Positions 7,741 to 16,316 of a stretch of DNA of 64,000 nucleotides are shown in pieces (the stretch's first letter is position 1; each line of letters begins with the position of its first letter). Both the position numbers and the translations under genes were made by a program. Below the pieces are notes generated by a model. It had not been told where the DNA came from. It saw only the letters and a list, made by a program, of their open reading frames with translations, and made no database searches. Source of the stretch: Vibrio gelatinilyticus (GTDB lineage: Bacteria > Pseudomonadota > Gammaproteobacteria > Enterobacterales > Vibrionaceae); the NCBI RefSeq assembly GCF_022836845.1, contig NZ_JAJNNZ010000007.1, positions 1 through 64,000 of the forward strand, written 5' to 3'.

Positions 7741-10236
7741 TCAATCCTCCAATTGCGGGTCAACGATGGTTACAGGGATCCTTTGACCTCGAACGCGCTG
7801 ATAACCAAGGTCTGTACTTTGTTGGTCACTATTAATAAATGGCATGAATTTGGCGCGTTTCTCTTGTGACTCAACGGCGGTTTTCCACTCACATTGATAA
7901 GTATCGACAATATGTTGCATCTGTTTTTCAAGCTGCACATTAATCCCAAGTGAGTCTTCGATAACCACTTGTTTCAGATAATCTAACCCACCTTCCAAGC
8001 TTTCCATCCAAACCGAAGTACGCTGCAAACGTTCACCCGTTTTAACGTAGAACATCAGTACTCGGTCAATCAAAGTGACAAGGGCTTCCGTCGTCAGATC
8101 AGAGGCTAATAAATCAGCGTGGCGCGGACGCATACCGCCATTGCCACATACGTACAAGTTCCAGCCATTTTCGGTAGCGATTACACCAATATCTTTACTT
8201 TGGGCCTCAGCACACTCACGAGTACAACCCGAAACCGCGAACTTGATTTTATGCGGAGCACGCAAACCCTTATAGCGATTTTCCAGGTCGATAGCGAGAC
8301 CCACTGAATCGTCGACACCGTAACGGCACCAGGTTGAGCCAACACACGATTTCACAGTACGTAGCGACTTACCGTAAGCGTGGCCCGTTTCAAAACCGGC
8401 TGAAATCAATGTGTCCCAAATTTCTGGAAGCTGCTCGACTTGGGCTCCAAATAAGTCAACACGCTGACCACCTGTTATCTTGGTGTAAAGGTCGAACTTC
8501 TTCGCCACCTCACCCAGTACAATCAACTTTTCAGGCGTGATTTCACCACCTGGCACGCGAGGTACTACAGAATAGGAGCCGTCTTTTTGTAAATTTGCGA
8601 GGAAAAGATCGTTGGAGTCTTGCAATCCGCGATGAGAGCCCTCTAATACATGCTCATTCCAAAGTGATGCAAATACAGATGCCGCTGTGGGCTTACAGAT
8701 ATCACAGCCCTTCCCTTTACCATGCGTCTCAATTAGCTCATCAAAGCTTTTGATCGATTCGACTTGGCAAATGTGAAATAGCTCTTGTCGTGAGAACTCG
8801 AAGTGTTCACAAAGGTGATTGTTCACCTCTTGACCCATTGCGACTAACTCTTCATCGAGAACACTTTTCACCATGTTGCTACAGCCACCACAGCCCGTAC
8901 CAGCCTTGGTTTCGTCTTTTAACGTCGCGAGATCGTGGGCGCCAGCATGAATGGCTTCGACTAAATCACCGCGAGTCACATTGTGACAAGAACAGATCAT
9001 GGTAGACGCGCTAGCACCGCCTGATAGTGAACTGGTATCAAACAGCAGCTCAGCAGGATGCTCCGGTAAGGTTTTCTCATTGAGGTAAGCTTGCAACAGC
9101 AAGTCATAATCGGTGGTATCCCCAACCAGAATCGCGCCGAGTAAGCGAGTACAGCTTTCGTCCACCACAAGCTTCTTATAAGTCCCTTGTGCCATGTCTT
9201 GCAGCACCATTTCTTTGGCACCTGGAGTCTGCATTTGCGCATCACCAATCGACGCAACATCCACACCAAGCAGCTTGAGTTTGGTGCTCATATCTGCACC
9301 TTCAAACGTTGCCACTTTTCCCATCAGTTGGTCTGCAACAGTTCTCGCCATCGCATAGCCTGGTGCCACCAATCCGAAGATGCGATTTTGCCAAAGAGCA
9401 CACTCACCAATCGCGTAGATAGCATCATCACTGGTTTGGCAGTTGTCGTTAATGACGATACCACCGCGCTCACCAATTTCTATACCCGCCTTTCTTGCAA
9501 GTGCATCTTGTGGGCGAATACCCGCAGAAAACACCACGACATCCACATCCAGCGGCTCTGCATCGTTGAATACCATACGGTGATAGGCCGTTTCACCATC
9601 ACAGATCCTATCAGTACCTGTAGAGGTGTGTACTGTAAGCCCCAGATCTTCAATCTTGTCTTTCAAAAGACCACCAGCACCATCGTCAAGCTGCACTGGC
9701 ATCAAACGTGGAGCAAACTCAATCACGTGCGTTTTCAACCCCAACAGTTTTAAAGCATTAGCCGCTTCAAGCCCCAGTAGACCGCCACCGATAACCGCAC
9801 CAGTCTTCGCGCCTTCACACGCTTTACGAATGGCGGAAAGGTCGTCTAAGGTACGATAGACAAACACCTTGTCGCGATCTTTGCCTTCAATGGGGGGTAC
9901 AAACGGATATGAGCCCGTGGCTAATACTAACTGGTCATAACCGAGAATGTCTTCGTCATCGAGCGTAATGCGTTTGCTCTGCTTATCGATAGCGGTAACC
10001 CGACTCCCCAGCACCAACTCAACACCGTATTTTTGGTACCACTCTTCATCACCCAACATTAGAGAATCGTAGGAGTTACCAGAAAAGAGTGATGAAAGTT
10101 GAACTCGGTCATACGCGGCATAACGCTCTTCACCAATAACCGTAATTCGATAATTTAAGTGTCCCTGCAGGCTAATTAGGTGGGCGATAAAATGATGCCC
10201 AACCATGCCATTGCCGACTACAACGATATGCTCCAT
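7741..10236 (-). CDS. nirB: assimilatory nitrite reductase [NAD(P)H] large subunit
   Basis: Cytosolic siroheme enzyme that reduces nitrite to ammonium with NAD(P)H. The 831 residues run in the usual order: FAD domain (GNGMVGHHFIAHL near the start), NAD domain (GGGLLGLEAANALKLLG at about 150), BFD-like [2Fe-2S] segment with CSCHNVTRGDL and GTGCGGCSNMVKS, then sulfite/nitrite reductase ferredoxin-like and siroheme/[4Fe-4S] domains with CVGSTWCRYG and CTRECAE. Length is close to Escherichia coli NirB (847). It follows nrtD by 11 bp and is followed at once by nirD. Siroheme is supplied by the cobA product encoded upstream. Confidence 0.97.
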   Translation of the reverse strand: MEHIVVVGNGMVGHHFIAHLISLQGHLNYRITVIGEERYAAYDRVQLSSLFSGNSYDSLMLGDEEWYQKYGVELVLGSRVTAIDKQSKRITLDDEDILGYDQLVLATGSYPFVPPIEGKDRDKVFVYRTLDDLSAIRKACEGAKTGAVIGGGLLGLEAANALKLLGLKTHVIEFAPRLMPVQLDDGAGGLLKDKIEDLGLTVHTSTGTDRICDGETAYHRMVFNDAEPLDVDVVVFSAGIRPQDALARKAGIEIGERGGIVINDNCQTSDDAIYAIGECALWQNRIFGLVAPGYAMARTVADQLMGKVATFEGADMSTKLKLLGVDVASIGDAQMQTPGAKEMVLQDMAQGTYKKLVVDESCTRLLGAILVGDTTDYDLLLQAYLNEKTLPEHPAELLFDTSSLSGGASASTMICSCHNVTRGDLVEAIHAGAHDLATLKDETKAGTGCGGCSNMVKSVLDEELVAMGQEVNNHLCEHFEFSRQELFHICQVESIKSFDELIETHGKGKGCDICKPTAASVFASLWNEHVLEGSHRGLQDSNDLFLANLQKDGSYSVVPRVPGGEITPEKLIVLGEVAKKFDLYTKITGGQRVDLFGAQVEQLPEIWDTLISAGFETGHAYGKSLRTVKSCVGSTWCRYGVDDSVGLAIDLENRYKGLRAPHKIKFAVSGCTRECAEAQSKDIGVIATENGWNLYVCGNGGMRPRHADLLASDLTTEALVTLIDRVLMFYVKTGERLQRTSVWMESLEGGLDYLKQVVIEDSLGINVQLEKQMQHIVDTYQCEWKTAVESQEKRAKFMPFINSDQQSTDLGYQRVRGQRIPVTIVDPQLED

Positions 10237-10247
10237 ATCTGCTCTCC

Positions 10248-11090
10248 CTATGCGCTTTTTTTCGCGTCTTGCTGTTTGCTCGTACTCGCGGTCACTGACA
10301 ATTCGTTTTTCGCTTGTTTCTCATACAAAAAGGACAATACAGCTTGGCGGTATTTTTGATACTGCGTGTTGTCGGCCATGGCCACTCGGTTTCGCGGACG
10401 CTCTAAGTCAATATCAAGCACCTCACCAATCGTCGCGGCAGGTCCATTAGTCATCATCACAATCTTGTCCGACAGCAATACCGCTTCGTCAACGTCGTGC
10501 GTGATCATGATGACGGTGTTGTTTAGCTCGGCTTGAATCGCCATCAATGCATCTTGCAACTTGGCTCGGGTCAAAGCATCTAGCGCACCAAACGGCTCAT
10601 CCATTAGCAGCACTTTCGGCTTTAACGCCAAAGCACGAGCAATGCCCACTCGCTGCTTCATCCCCCCGGAGATTTCGTCGGGCTTTTTGTCCGCGGCGTG
10701 AGACATTTCCACAAGTTCGAGATAGTGATGAACTTGCTCTTTGATCCATATCTTGTCCTTCCCCTTAGCCACCTGCTTCACTGCCAGTTCAATGTTGTCA
10801 TACACGCTTAGCCACGGCAGCAACGAGTGATTTTGGAACACGACAGCACGCTCTGGTCCCGGGCCGTCAACTTCACGACCATCGACAATGACCCCGCCGT
10901 CAGTGGGAAAGTGAAGCCCCGCCACTAAGTTCAACACCGTGGACTTGCCACAGCCCGAATGACCGATCAATGAGATAAACTCCCCTTTTTGGATCTGAAG
11001 ATTGACATTCTTGAGTGCCACAAACTCCCCTTGTGGCGTAGGGAACCGCATTCCGAGCTGGGTCAGGTCAAGTAAAGGTTTCGACATCAT
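10248..11090 (-). CDS. nrtD: nitrate ABC transporter ATP-binding protein
   Basis: ATPase of the nitrate/nitrite/cyanate importer (Klebsiella NasD type), on the cytosolic face of the inner membrane. 280 residues with Walker A GHSGCGKST at about 43-51, the ABC signature SGGMKQR near 142, Walker B VLLMDEPFGALD and the switch His in TVIMITHDVDEA. It is the single-domain NrtD form, lacking the extra solute-binding domain of NrtC. It lies 55 bp after nrtB and 11 bp before nirB. Two adjacent ATG codons (11090 and 11087) could start it. The C-terminal 30 residues are polar and not conserved. Confidence 0.93.
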   Translation of the reverse strand: MMSKPLLDLTQLGMRFPTPQGEFVALKNVNLQIQKGEFISLIGHSGCGKSTVLNLVAGLHFPTDGGVIVDGREVDGPGPERAVVFQNHSLLPWLSVYDNIELAVKQVAKGKDKIWIKEQVHHYLELVEMSHAADKKPDEISGGMKQRVGIARALALKPKVLLMDEPFGALDALTRAKLQDALMAIQAELNNTVIMITHDVDEAVLLSDKIVMMTNGPAATIGEVLDIDLERPRNRVAMADNTQYQKYRQAVLSFLYEKQAKNELSVTASTSKQQDAKKSA

Positions 11091-11145
11091 TAACTTCCTT
11101 ATTCGATAATCAAGGCACTATTTATCAATTGGCAACAGTGTCTAG

Positions 11146-12114
11146 TTAGCGTAGCGATTGTTGTTTGTTCCAAGAAAAGTGCTTTTGTAACAGCAGCATG
11201 CCGCGATCAAGCAGCAGACCGATAAAGCCGATAGTCATCACTGCGACCATAATGCGACCGAGTGAAGCGGAGCTACCGTTTTGGAACTCATCCCAGACAA
11301 ACTTGCCGAGACCTGGGTTCTGCGCCAGCATTTCTGCGGCAATCAATACCATCCAAGCAATACCGAGTGATAATCGCAGACCAGTGAAAATCATTGGAAT
11401 GGCCGAAGGCAATACGATGGTGCGAATGTGTTGCCACCAAGACAGCTTCAACACTTTGCTCACATTAAGAAGATCCTTATCGACGCTGGTCACCCCCACT
11501 GCGGTATTAATAAGCGTTGGCCACAAGCTACACAGTGCTACCGTGAGAAGTGAGTTAACAAAAGATTTCGCAAACAAAGGATCATCACTCACATACGTGG
11601 CACTGACAACCATGGTGACTATCGGTAACCACGCCAGTGGTGACACCGGTTTTAAAAGCTGAATAATCGGATTAAATGCCTGATACACGCCTTGATTGAG
11701 GCCCAGCACGATACCTAACGGGATCGCAATCACTGATGCCAAAATAAAGCCACATGCCACCGTGATCAGCGAGGTGCCGATTTGATCAAAGAAAGTGGGC
11801 TTACCCGTATAAGGACGGATCTTCACTTTCGCATCCGGGTTTTTCGCCAGTTTCGCTGCATTACGCTTTTCTTGACGCTCAATAAATGCCTCGGCCTTAT
11901 TACGCTCCTCAACGTGCTCTACGGCCAAATTTGTAAACTGTTCAAACGTTTTAACTGGCCCTGGTAAGGTACCCAATGACGTCTCTACCTGTCTTGCTGC
12001 CAAATGCCACATCATTAGGAAACACAGTATCCCAATGAGGGGAAACAGCAGCGCTCGGCTGCGGTTCACCACCATGTCACGGCTTGGCTTAAGTGAAATT
12101 ACGTTCGTTGCCAT
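11146..12114 (-). CDS. nrtB: nitrate ABC transporter permease
   Basis: Inner-membrane permease of the nitrate importer (NasE type), 322 residues. One membrane segment near residues 23-41 (ALLFPLIGILCFLMMWHLA) is followed by a hydrophilic periplasmic stretch unusually rich in Lys/Glu (about 80-108), then the binding-protein-dependent permease domain with five predicted helices. The EAA-like loop contains LRLSLGIAWMVLIAAEML, typical of the NrtB/SsuC/TauC family. It sits between nrtA (36 bp upstream) and nrtD. Confidence 0.92.
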   Translation of the reverse strand: MATNVISLKPSRDMVVNRSRALLFPLIGILCFLMMWHLAARQVETSLGTLPGPVKTFEQFTNLAVEHVEERNKAEAFIERQEKRNAAKLAKNPDAKVKIRPYTGKPTFFDQIGTSLITVACGFILASVIAIPLGIVLGLNQGVYQAFNPIIQLLKPVSPLAWLPIVTMVVSATYVSDDPLFAKSFVNSLLTVALCSLWPTLINTAVGVTSVDKDLLNVSKVLKLSWWQHIRTIVLPSAIPMIFTGLRLSLGIAWMVLIAAEMLAQNPGLGKFVWDEFQNGSSASLGRIMVAVMTIGFIGLLLDRGMLLLQKHFSWNKQQSLR

Positions 12115-12150
12115 CGCCTTTTCTCCTTAGCTTCTTCTCGGCTTATTCGG

Positions 12151-13551
12151 TTAAACTTTGTCGTTGCCTTTAAGACCGATAGAGAACTTTTTCAGGTACT
12201 CGTTCGGCTTCGTGCCGTCATACACGATATTGTCGATAAAGTGAGTTTGTGGCGCACGAAAACCATCTTCTTTTTTGAAATTCGGGAAATCTTTTGACGT
12301 TAATACACCATCGTCCACCAGCGCTTCAGCTGCTTGTTGATAGATGTCTGGGCGGTAGACTTCTTTTGCGATGTCCGTATACCACTGGTCATCTTTCGAG
12401 TCGGCAATCTGTCCCCAACGACGCATCTGAGTTAAGTACCAGATCGCATCACTGTAATATGGGTAAGTGGCGTTGTGACGAAAGAACACGTTAAAATCAG
12501 GCACGTCGCGCTTATCCCCTTTCTCGTACTCAAATGTCCCAGTCATACTGTTGGCGATCACCTCCGCATCTGCACCTACGTAGGCACTCTTCGATAGCAT
12601 CTTCACCGCTTCTTGACGGTTTGCATTATTGTTTTCATCCAGCCAGTGCGCCGCACGGATCAGCGCTTTCACTACGCGAATATGAGTATTCGGGTATTGT
12701 TCAGCCCAAGACTTGGACACGCCGAACACTTTCTCTGGGTTGTTTTTCCAGATCTCGTAGTCAGTCACCACCGGCACCCCAATGCCTTTGAACACGGCTT
12801 GTTGGTTCCACGGTTCGCCTACGCAATAGCCTTCGATAGTGCCCGCTTCCATTGTCGATGGCATCTGTGGAGGCGGTGTTACGCTAAGCATGACATCGGC
12901 ATCAACTTGACCACTGTTATCACCCGATTTTGGCGCGTAGTAACCAGGGTGGATCCCACCCGCCGCTAGCCAGTAGCGCAGTTCATAGTTATGGGTCGAA
13001 ACAGGGAACACCATGCCCATATTGAATGGTTTACCTTCATCCAGATACCCTTCAACCACGGGCTTTAGTGCGTCTGCTTTAATAGGATGAACCGGCTTAC
13101 CATCGGCTTGCTTGGCAATATGTGGCTTCATCGCTTCCCAAGTGTTATTAGAAACAGTAATCGCGTTACCGTTGAGATCCATACTGAACGCGGTGATCAC
13201 CTCCGCCTTGGTACCAATACCGATCGTCGCTCCCAGTGGCTGACCTGCCAACATATGGGCGCCATCTAGCTCACCATCGATTACGCGGTCTAGCAGTACT
13301 TTCCAGTTAGCTTGCGCTTCGAGCGTGACGTACAAACCTTCGTCTTCAAAAAAGCCTTTTTCATAGGCCACAGCAAGCGGCGCCATGTCGGTCAGTTTAA
13401 TGAAGCCAAACTTAAGCTCTTCGATTTCTGGCTCGCCCAACGCTGCCCACGCTGATGTGCCAACTAACAGCGTTGCCGTGGCAATAGTTGTGGTGCTGAC
13501 GCGATGAAACGTCTTACCGACTTGAGTTGCTCGTTGAGTCCATTTCTTCAT
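12151..13551 (-). CDS. nrtA: nitrate ABC transporter substrate-binding protein
   Basis: Periplasmic nitrate/nitrite-binding component (NrtA/NasF type), 466 residues. A long Sec signal with a twin-Lys N region and a hydrophobic core at about 22-33 ends in SAWA (cleavage near 36). The mature part follows the family: [39 protein letters not shown], and [18 protein letters not shown]. No lipobox Cys is seen, so it is probably soluble rather than a lipoprotein as in cyanobacteria. First gene of the nrtABD-nirBD unit, preceded by a leader with a terminator, two ANTAR-type hairpins and a sigma-54-like promoter. Confidence 0.94.
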   Translation of the reverse strand: MKKWTQRATQVGKTFHRVSTTTIATATLLVGTSAWAALGEPEIEELKFGFIKLTDMAPLAVAYEKGFFEDEGLYVTLEAQANWKVLLDRVIDGELDGAHMLAGQPLGATIGIGTKAEVITAFSMDLNGNAITVSNNTWEAMKPHIAKQADGKPVHPIKADALKPVVEGYLDEGKPFNMGMVFPVSTHNYELRYWLAAGGIHPGYYAPKSGDNSGQVDADVMLSVTPPPQMPSTMEAGTIEGYCVGEPWNQQAVFKGIGVPVVTDYEIWKNNPEKVFGVSKSWAEQYPNTHIRVVKALIRAAHWLDENNNANRQEAVKMLSKSAYVGADAEVIANSMTGTFEYEKGDKRDVPDFNVFFRHNATYPYYSDAIWYLTQMRRWGQIADSKDDQWYTDIAKEVYRPDIYQQAAEALVDDGVLTSKDFPNFKKEDGFRAPQTHFIDNIVYDGTKPNEYLKKFSIGLKGNDKV

Positions 13552-13585
13552 AACACTCTCTCCATGTAATGCTTAAATTTTTTCC

Positions 13586-13622
13586 AAAAAAAAGACGCCA
13601 CTGCTAGATACAAGCAGTAGCG
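13586..13622 (-). terminator. Leader terminator (attenuator) upstream of nrtA
   Basis: On the minus strand CGCTACTGCT pairs over all ten positions (one G-T) with AGCAGTGGCG across a 7-nt loop and is followed by TC and eight T. It ends 34 bp before the nrtA start and after its own promoter, so it would stop nrtA transcription unless an antiterminator acts. Its 5' arm is shared with the second AATGGC hairpin. Confidence 0.85.
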
Positions 13623-13655
13623 CCATTGCTAACCTTCATTCACCGCCATTGATGA
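13618..13655 (-). promoter_or_regulatory. Tandem hexaloop hairpins: ANTAR (NasT) antiterminator target
   Basis: Two hairpins with the same hexanucleotide loop AATGGC occur in tandem on the minus strand. P1 is TCATC-AATGGC-GGTGA (13655-13640) and P2 is TAGC-AATGGC-GCTA (13631-13618), separated by 8 nt. A at loop position 1 and G at position 4 are the known hallmarks of ANTAR-domain RNA targets (NasR, EutV, AmiR). P2 uses the first bases of the terminator 5' arm, so P2 and the terminator exclude each other. The ANTAR protein gene nasT lies directly upstream. Confidence 0.8.
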
Positions 13656-13666
13656 GTTCAGGAGCT

Positions 13667-13680
13667 GCCCACGAAAGGGC
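13667..13680 (-). other. Small GC hairpin in the nrtA leader
   Basis: GCCC-TTTCGT-GGGC forms a 4-bp GC stem shortly after the predicted transcript start, next to a run of six C. Its loop lacks the A1/G4 pattern, so it is not proposed as an ANTAR site. Confidence 0.4.
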
Positions 13681-13708
13681 GGGGGGTATTGTGTTTGATA
13701 TTAGTCTT

Positions 13709-13723
13709 TCAATATGCGTGCCA
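13709..13723 (-). promoter_or_regulatory. Sigma-54-like promoter of nrtA
   Basis: The minus strand reads TGGCACGCATATTGA. The -24 block TGGCACG is a perfect match to the RpoN consensus and the -12 block is TTGA in place of TTGC, with correct 10-bp GG-to-TG spacing. The predicted start would be near 13697, upstream of the leader hairpins. Overlapping GGTGCAC half-sites at about 13799-13812 lie about 107 bp upstream, where NtrC enhancers usually sit, but they do not form a consensus dyad. Confidence 0.55.
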
Positions 13724-13847
13724 CATTGTAATTAAACTTTAAATTCAGTCACTTAGTTGAATTTTCATTTCAAAAAAGTGATTTCTTGCCTCTCCAGTGT
13801 GCACCGTGCACCAATTGAATGAAGTACCCCTAACCCTAAAGTGGTAT

Positions 13848-14420
13848 CTAACAATGAATCGATTCCAGGGTGTTAATAAGGTTCTTGGCAACTTGACCAA
13901 GGGACAAACTCGACTGCATTGCCGATTTTCGTAGTGCAGCGAAGGCGGTTTGCTCATCAAGATGATGATGTTTCATCAACAGGCCTTTCGCTTTCTCAAC
14001 GACTTTTCGCTCTTCGATTTTAAGATTTAGCGCTGCTATTTTTTGTTCGTCCTGAATCGATTTTTCTCGAACCTGTCTGGCGTGAATTACCCAAGCATTG
14101 AGTGAAAACTGAGAGTCATGAGGTAACAACACATAGTCGTTACCAAAAGGTAAGCGATTGATATCAGCATTATTAAGCTGCTTCAATATAACCAAAAGTG
14201 GACGTTTTTTCTGTTTCGCGACATCAATGATCAGCGACAATTCGGCACATGGTTGCTGCCAAGAAATGACTAAAGTGGATGACGGTTCTTTTTGAAGCAT
14301 GGACTCCAACTGGGACAGTTGGCAGCCCATGATTTTATCAAAGTCTTGGGCAAGCCTAGCGCTGATGTGCGCCTGCTCGGCGATTGAATCGCAACAGACT
14401 AATACTGGTGTTTTTGGCAT
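13848..14420 (-). CDS. nasT: ANTAR-domain antiterminator, NasT/NasR-like
   Basis: RNA-binding regulator of 190 residues. The N-terminal half is a degenerate receiver-like domain (PVLVCCDSIAEQAHISARL) without an obvious phosphorylatable Asp triad; a coiled helix about residues 115-135 leads to the ANTAR domain (ERKVVEKAKGLLMKHHHLDEQTAFAALRKSAM), which has the family's conserved KAKGLLM and Ala/Leu pattern. Such proteins bind paired hexaloop hairpins and stop terminator formation. The predicted target lies in the nrtA leader just downstream. The lack of a clear Asp suggests control by protein or ligand binding rather than phosphorylation. It follows ybiB by 9 bp. No nitrate-binding NasS partner gene is seen in the window. 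Confidence 0.88.
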   Translation of the reverse strand: MPKTPVLVCCDSIAEQAHISARLAQDFDKIMGCQLSQLESMLQKEPSSTLVISWQQPCAELSLIIDVAKQKKRPLLVILKQLNNADINRLPFGNDYVLLPHDSQFSLNAWVIHARQVREKSIQDEQKIAALNLKIEERKVVEKAKGLLMKHHHLDEQTAFAALRKSAMQSSLSLGQVAKNLINTLESIHC

Positions 14421-14429
14421 ACGATTTCC

Positions 14430-15410
14430 CTAACATAGTGTTCCTTCACTCGTTAGTCCAACGCAATATGTATGCCAAAGTTGCTGAGCTTTTGATTGTG
14501 ATTCCTTCCAATCACCGCATAACGCAAACAACGCCACTGTCATGGTACTTATAACCGTACTGGACATTAACTCTTGCTCGTCCTCAGAGGTACCTAGTGG
14601 GCACAAGATTGAGCTGTGGTTCATCATGCACTCTTCGATATAACTCGAGTTCACCATACCGTTTTCCGCCCACCAAATAGTTTGACTCACCTTCGGGTTA
14701 TATTCGGTCTCACCCGACTGTCCTTTAAAAGAGACGGTTCGCTGAGTCTGCTTTGTCGGTAAATGCACTAACGACTCTACTTGGGCATGTAGCTCTTGAA
14801 AGCCTGGATGAAAGCTACCGCGCAATGCAAAAGGAGCATTTGCAGGGTTGAGCGCGCGTGCAACCGTATTGACTGGTGTTCTGAGCCCATAGCGATGCTT
14901 CCAATCGAGCATCATTTTTACTTTTGGTAGAAAGTTATCAAGAGGAAGATAAACGATATTAAACTGCTCTAGCTGTTCCTTAGCATCCTCAAGGCTACTC
15001 GCTGTATTGATATTGAGGTGGTTTAGAAAATTTCGGGCGTGCAAGCGATTATGCATTTTGTCCAAATCGCCATGGAGCAAAATTTTTACACCATTGTTAG
15101 CCAAAATCTTTGCTGCCACTAAATGCCATGGCAAACCTGAACTTTGACCGGTACGTTTCCCCGCATACAAAGGCCAATCCAGATCGGCAAAACGGTCAGG
15201 CGAGGATTTTAACGCCTGTACAAAACCGGCGATTTCCTCTGGTGTTTCATCACGAACCCGAATAAGCATCATCAGCATGGCCATTTGGTCATCACCGACT
15301 TCGCCATTAATGAAGGCCGTCATCACTTCTCGCGCCTGCGTTTGAGTCAGCGGACCTCGACCTCTTGAACCTCGGCCAACCGTACGGATACATTCTTGAA
15401 TTAACGACAC
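14430..15410 (-). CDS. ybiB: YbiB/TrpD2-type glycosyl-transferase-fold DNA-binding protein
   Basis: A 326-residue homologue of anthranilate phosphoribosyltransferase of the TrpD2 (YbiB) branch. The N-terminal helical domain (GPLTQTQAREVMTAFINGEVGDDQMAMLMMLIRVRDETPEEIAGF) and the GLRTPVNTVARALNP region match the fold, but the PRPP-binding KHGNR-type motif of true TrpD is altered (NNGVKILLHGDLDKMHNRL). E. coli YbiB is reported to bind nucleic acid rather than make tryptophan. Placed between cobA and nasT in the nitrate assimilation unit; the role there is unknown. Confidence 0.82.
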   Translation of the reverse strand: MSLIQECIRTVGRGSRGRGPLTQTQAREVMTAFINGEVGDDQMAMLMMLIRVRDETPEEIAGFVQALKSSPDRFADLDWPLYAGKRTGQSSGLPWHLVAAKILANNGVKILLHGDLDKMHNRLHARNFLNHLNINTASSLEDAKEQLEQFNIVYLPLDNFLPKVKMMLDWKHRYGLRTPVNTVARALNPANAPFALRGSFHPGFQELHAQVESLVHLPTKQTQRTVSFKGQSGETEYNPKVSQTIWWAENGMVNSSYIEECMMNHSSILCPLGTSEDEQELMSSTVISTMTVALFALCGDWKESQSKAQQLWHTYCVGLTSEGTLC

Positions 15411-15447
15411 ATCTTCTCCTACTTAATGTTACTCGCCAAGTTCACTT

Positions 15448-16305
15448 TCAAAGCAACCATGCTAAGTGTTCGTCTTGGACATATTCTTTCGCTACATCAA
15501 CAAGCTGCTGACGGATCGATACCACTTCACCGATGATCATCAACGCTGGGCTCAAGCCACGAAGCTGTTCCGCAATTTGATTCATTTGCGACAATTGGAA
15601 AGTATATACTTCTTGTTCTGGGCTACAACCTTTACCGATAATAGCGACGGGGGTTGAAGAACGAAGCCCGGCTTGCAACAAGCCCTTTTGAATATCGAGG
15701 CTTTTTTCCAATCCCATATAACAGACCAAGGTTTGTCCTTGAGCGATAAGTGATGACCACGCAGGCAAAGCCCCAGAAACCACATTGCCCGTCACAAAGG
15801 TGACACTGCGCGCCAGTTTGCGGTGCGTTAACGGGATCAGCGCACTCGACGAGCAACCTAACGCCGCGGTAATACCAGGAATCACTTCAAACTCGATGTG
15901 CGCCGCTTTAAGTGCCAACGCCTCTTCCCCACCTCGGCCGAACACAAAAGGATCTCCTCCCTTTAACCGCACAGCGCGATACCCCTTCTGGCCGCAATCT
16001 TTGAGAATTGCATTGATTGATTCTTGGTTAAGGCTCGGCATACCGCAACGCTTGCCGACATAGAATCGAAGTGCGCTGCTGGGGATCAAATCCAAAATCC
16101 GCTGGCTGACCAAACGGTCGTATACCACGATATCCGCCAGTGCAATTCTCTTGTGTGCCGCCATTGTCATCAAATCCGGATCACCGGGCCCAGCACCGAC
16201 TATAGAAACAAACCCTTTTTCTGACTTGTATGGCAATTCATCAATGAAACCAGAATCTTGCTGCTGGTGTGGACGGTATGCGTGCTCATGCCTTTGAAAT
16301 TTCAT
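15448..16305 (-). CDS. cobA: uroporphyrinogen-III C-methyltransferase (SUMT)
   Basis: SAM-dependent enzyme that methylates uroporphyrinogen III at C2 and C7 to precorrin-2, the first step to siroheme, the cofactor of NirB. 285 residues; after a 30-residue polar extension come the family motifs VSIVGAGPGDPDLMT, VVYDRLVS, VRLKGGDPFVFGRGGEEA and VIPGITAALGCSSSALIPLTHR. It is the stand-alone SUMT form without the CysG dehydrogenase/ferrochelatase part. Eleven bp after nasA, so co-expressed with it; the gene supplies the nitrite reductase made from the next unit. Confidence 0.95.
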   Translation of the reverse strand: MKFQRHEHAYRPHQQQDSGFIDELPYKSEKGFVSIVGAGPGDPDLMTMAAHKRIALADIVVYDRLVSQRILDLIPSSALRFYVGKRCGMPSLNQESINAILKDCGQKGYRAVRLKGGDPFVFGRGGEEALALKAAHIEFEVIPGITAALGCSSSALIPLTHRKLARSVTFVTGNVVSGALPAWSSLIAQGQTLVCYMGLEKSLDIQKGLLQAGLRSSTPVAIIGKGCSPEQEVYTFQLSQMNQIAEQLRGLSPALMIIGEVVSIRQQLVDVAKEYVQDEHLAWLL

Positions 16306-16316
16306 GCTACGACTCC

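Noticed and set aside
9187..9753. 188-codon ORF antisense to nirB
   Set aside because: Composition rich in His/Cys/Thr as expected from the complement of nirB codons; no homology recognised.
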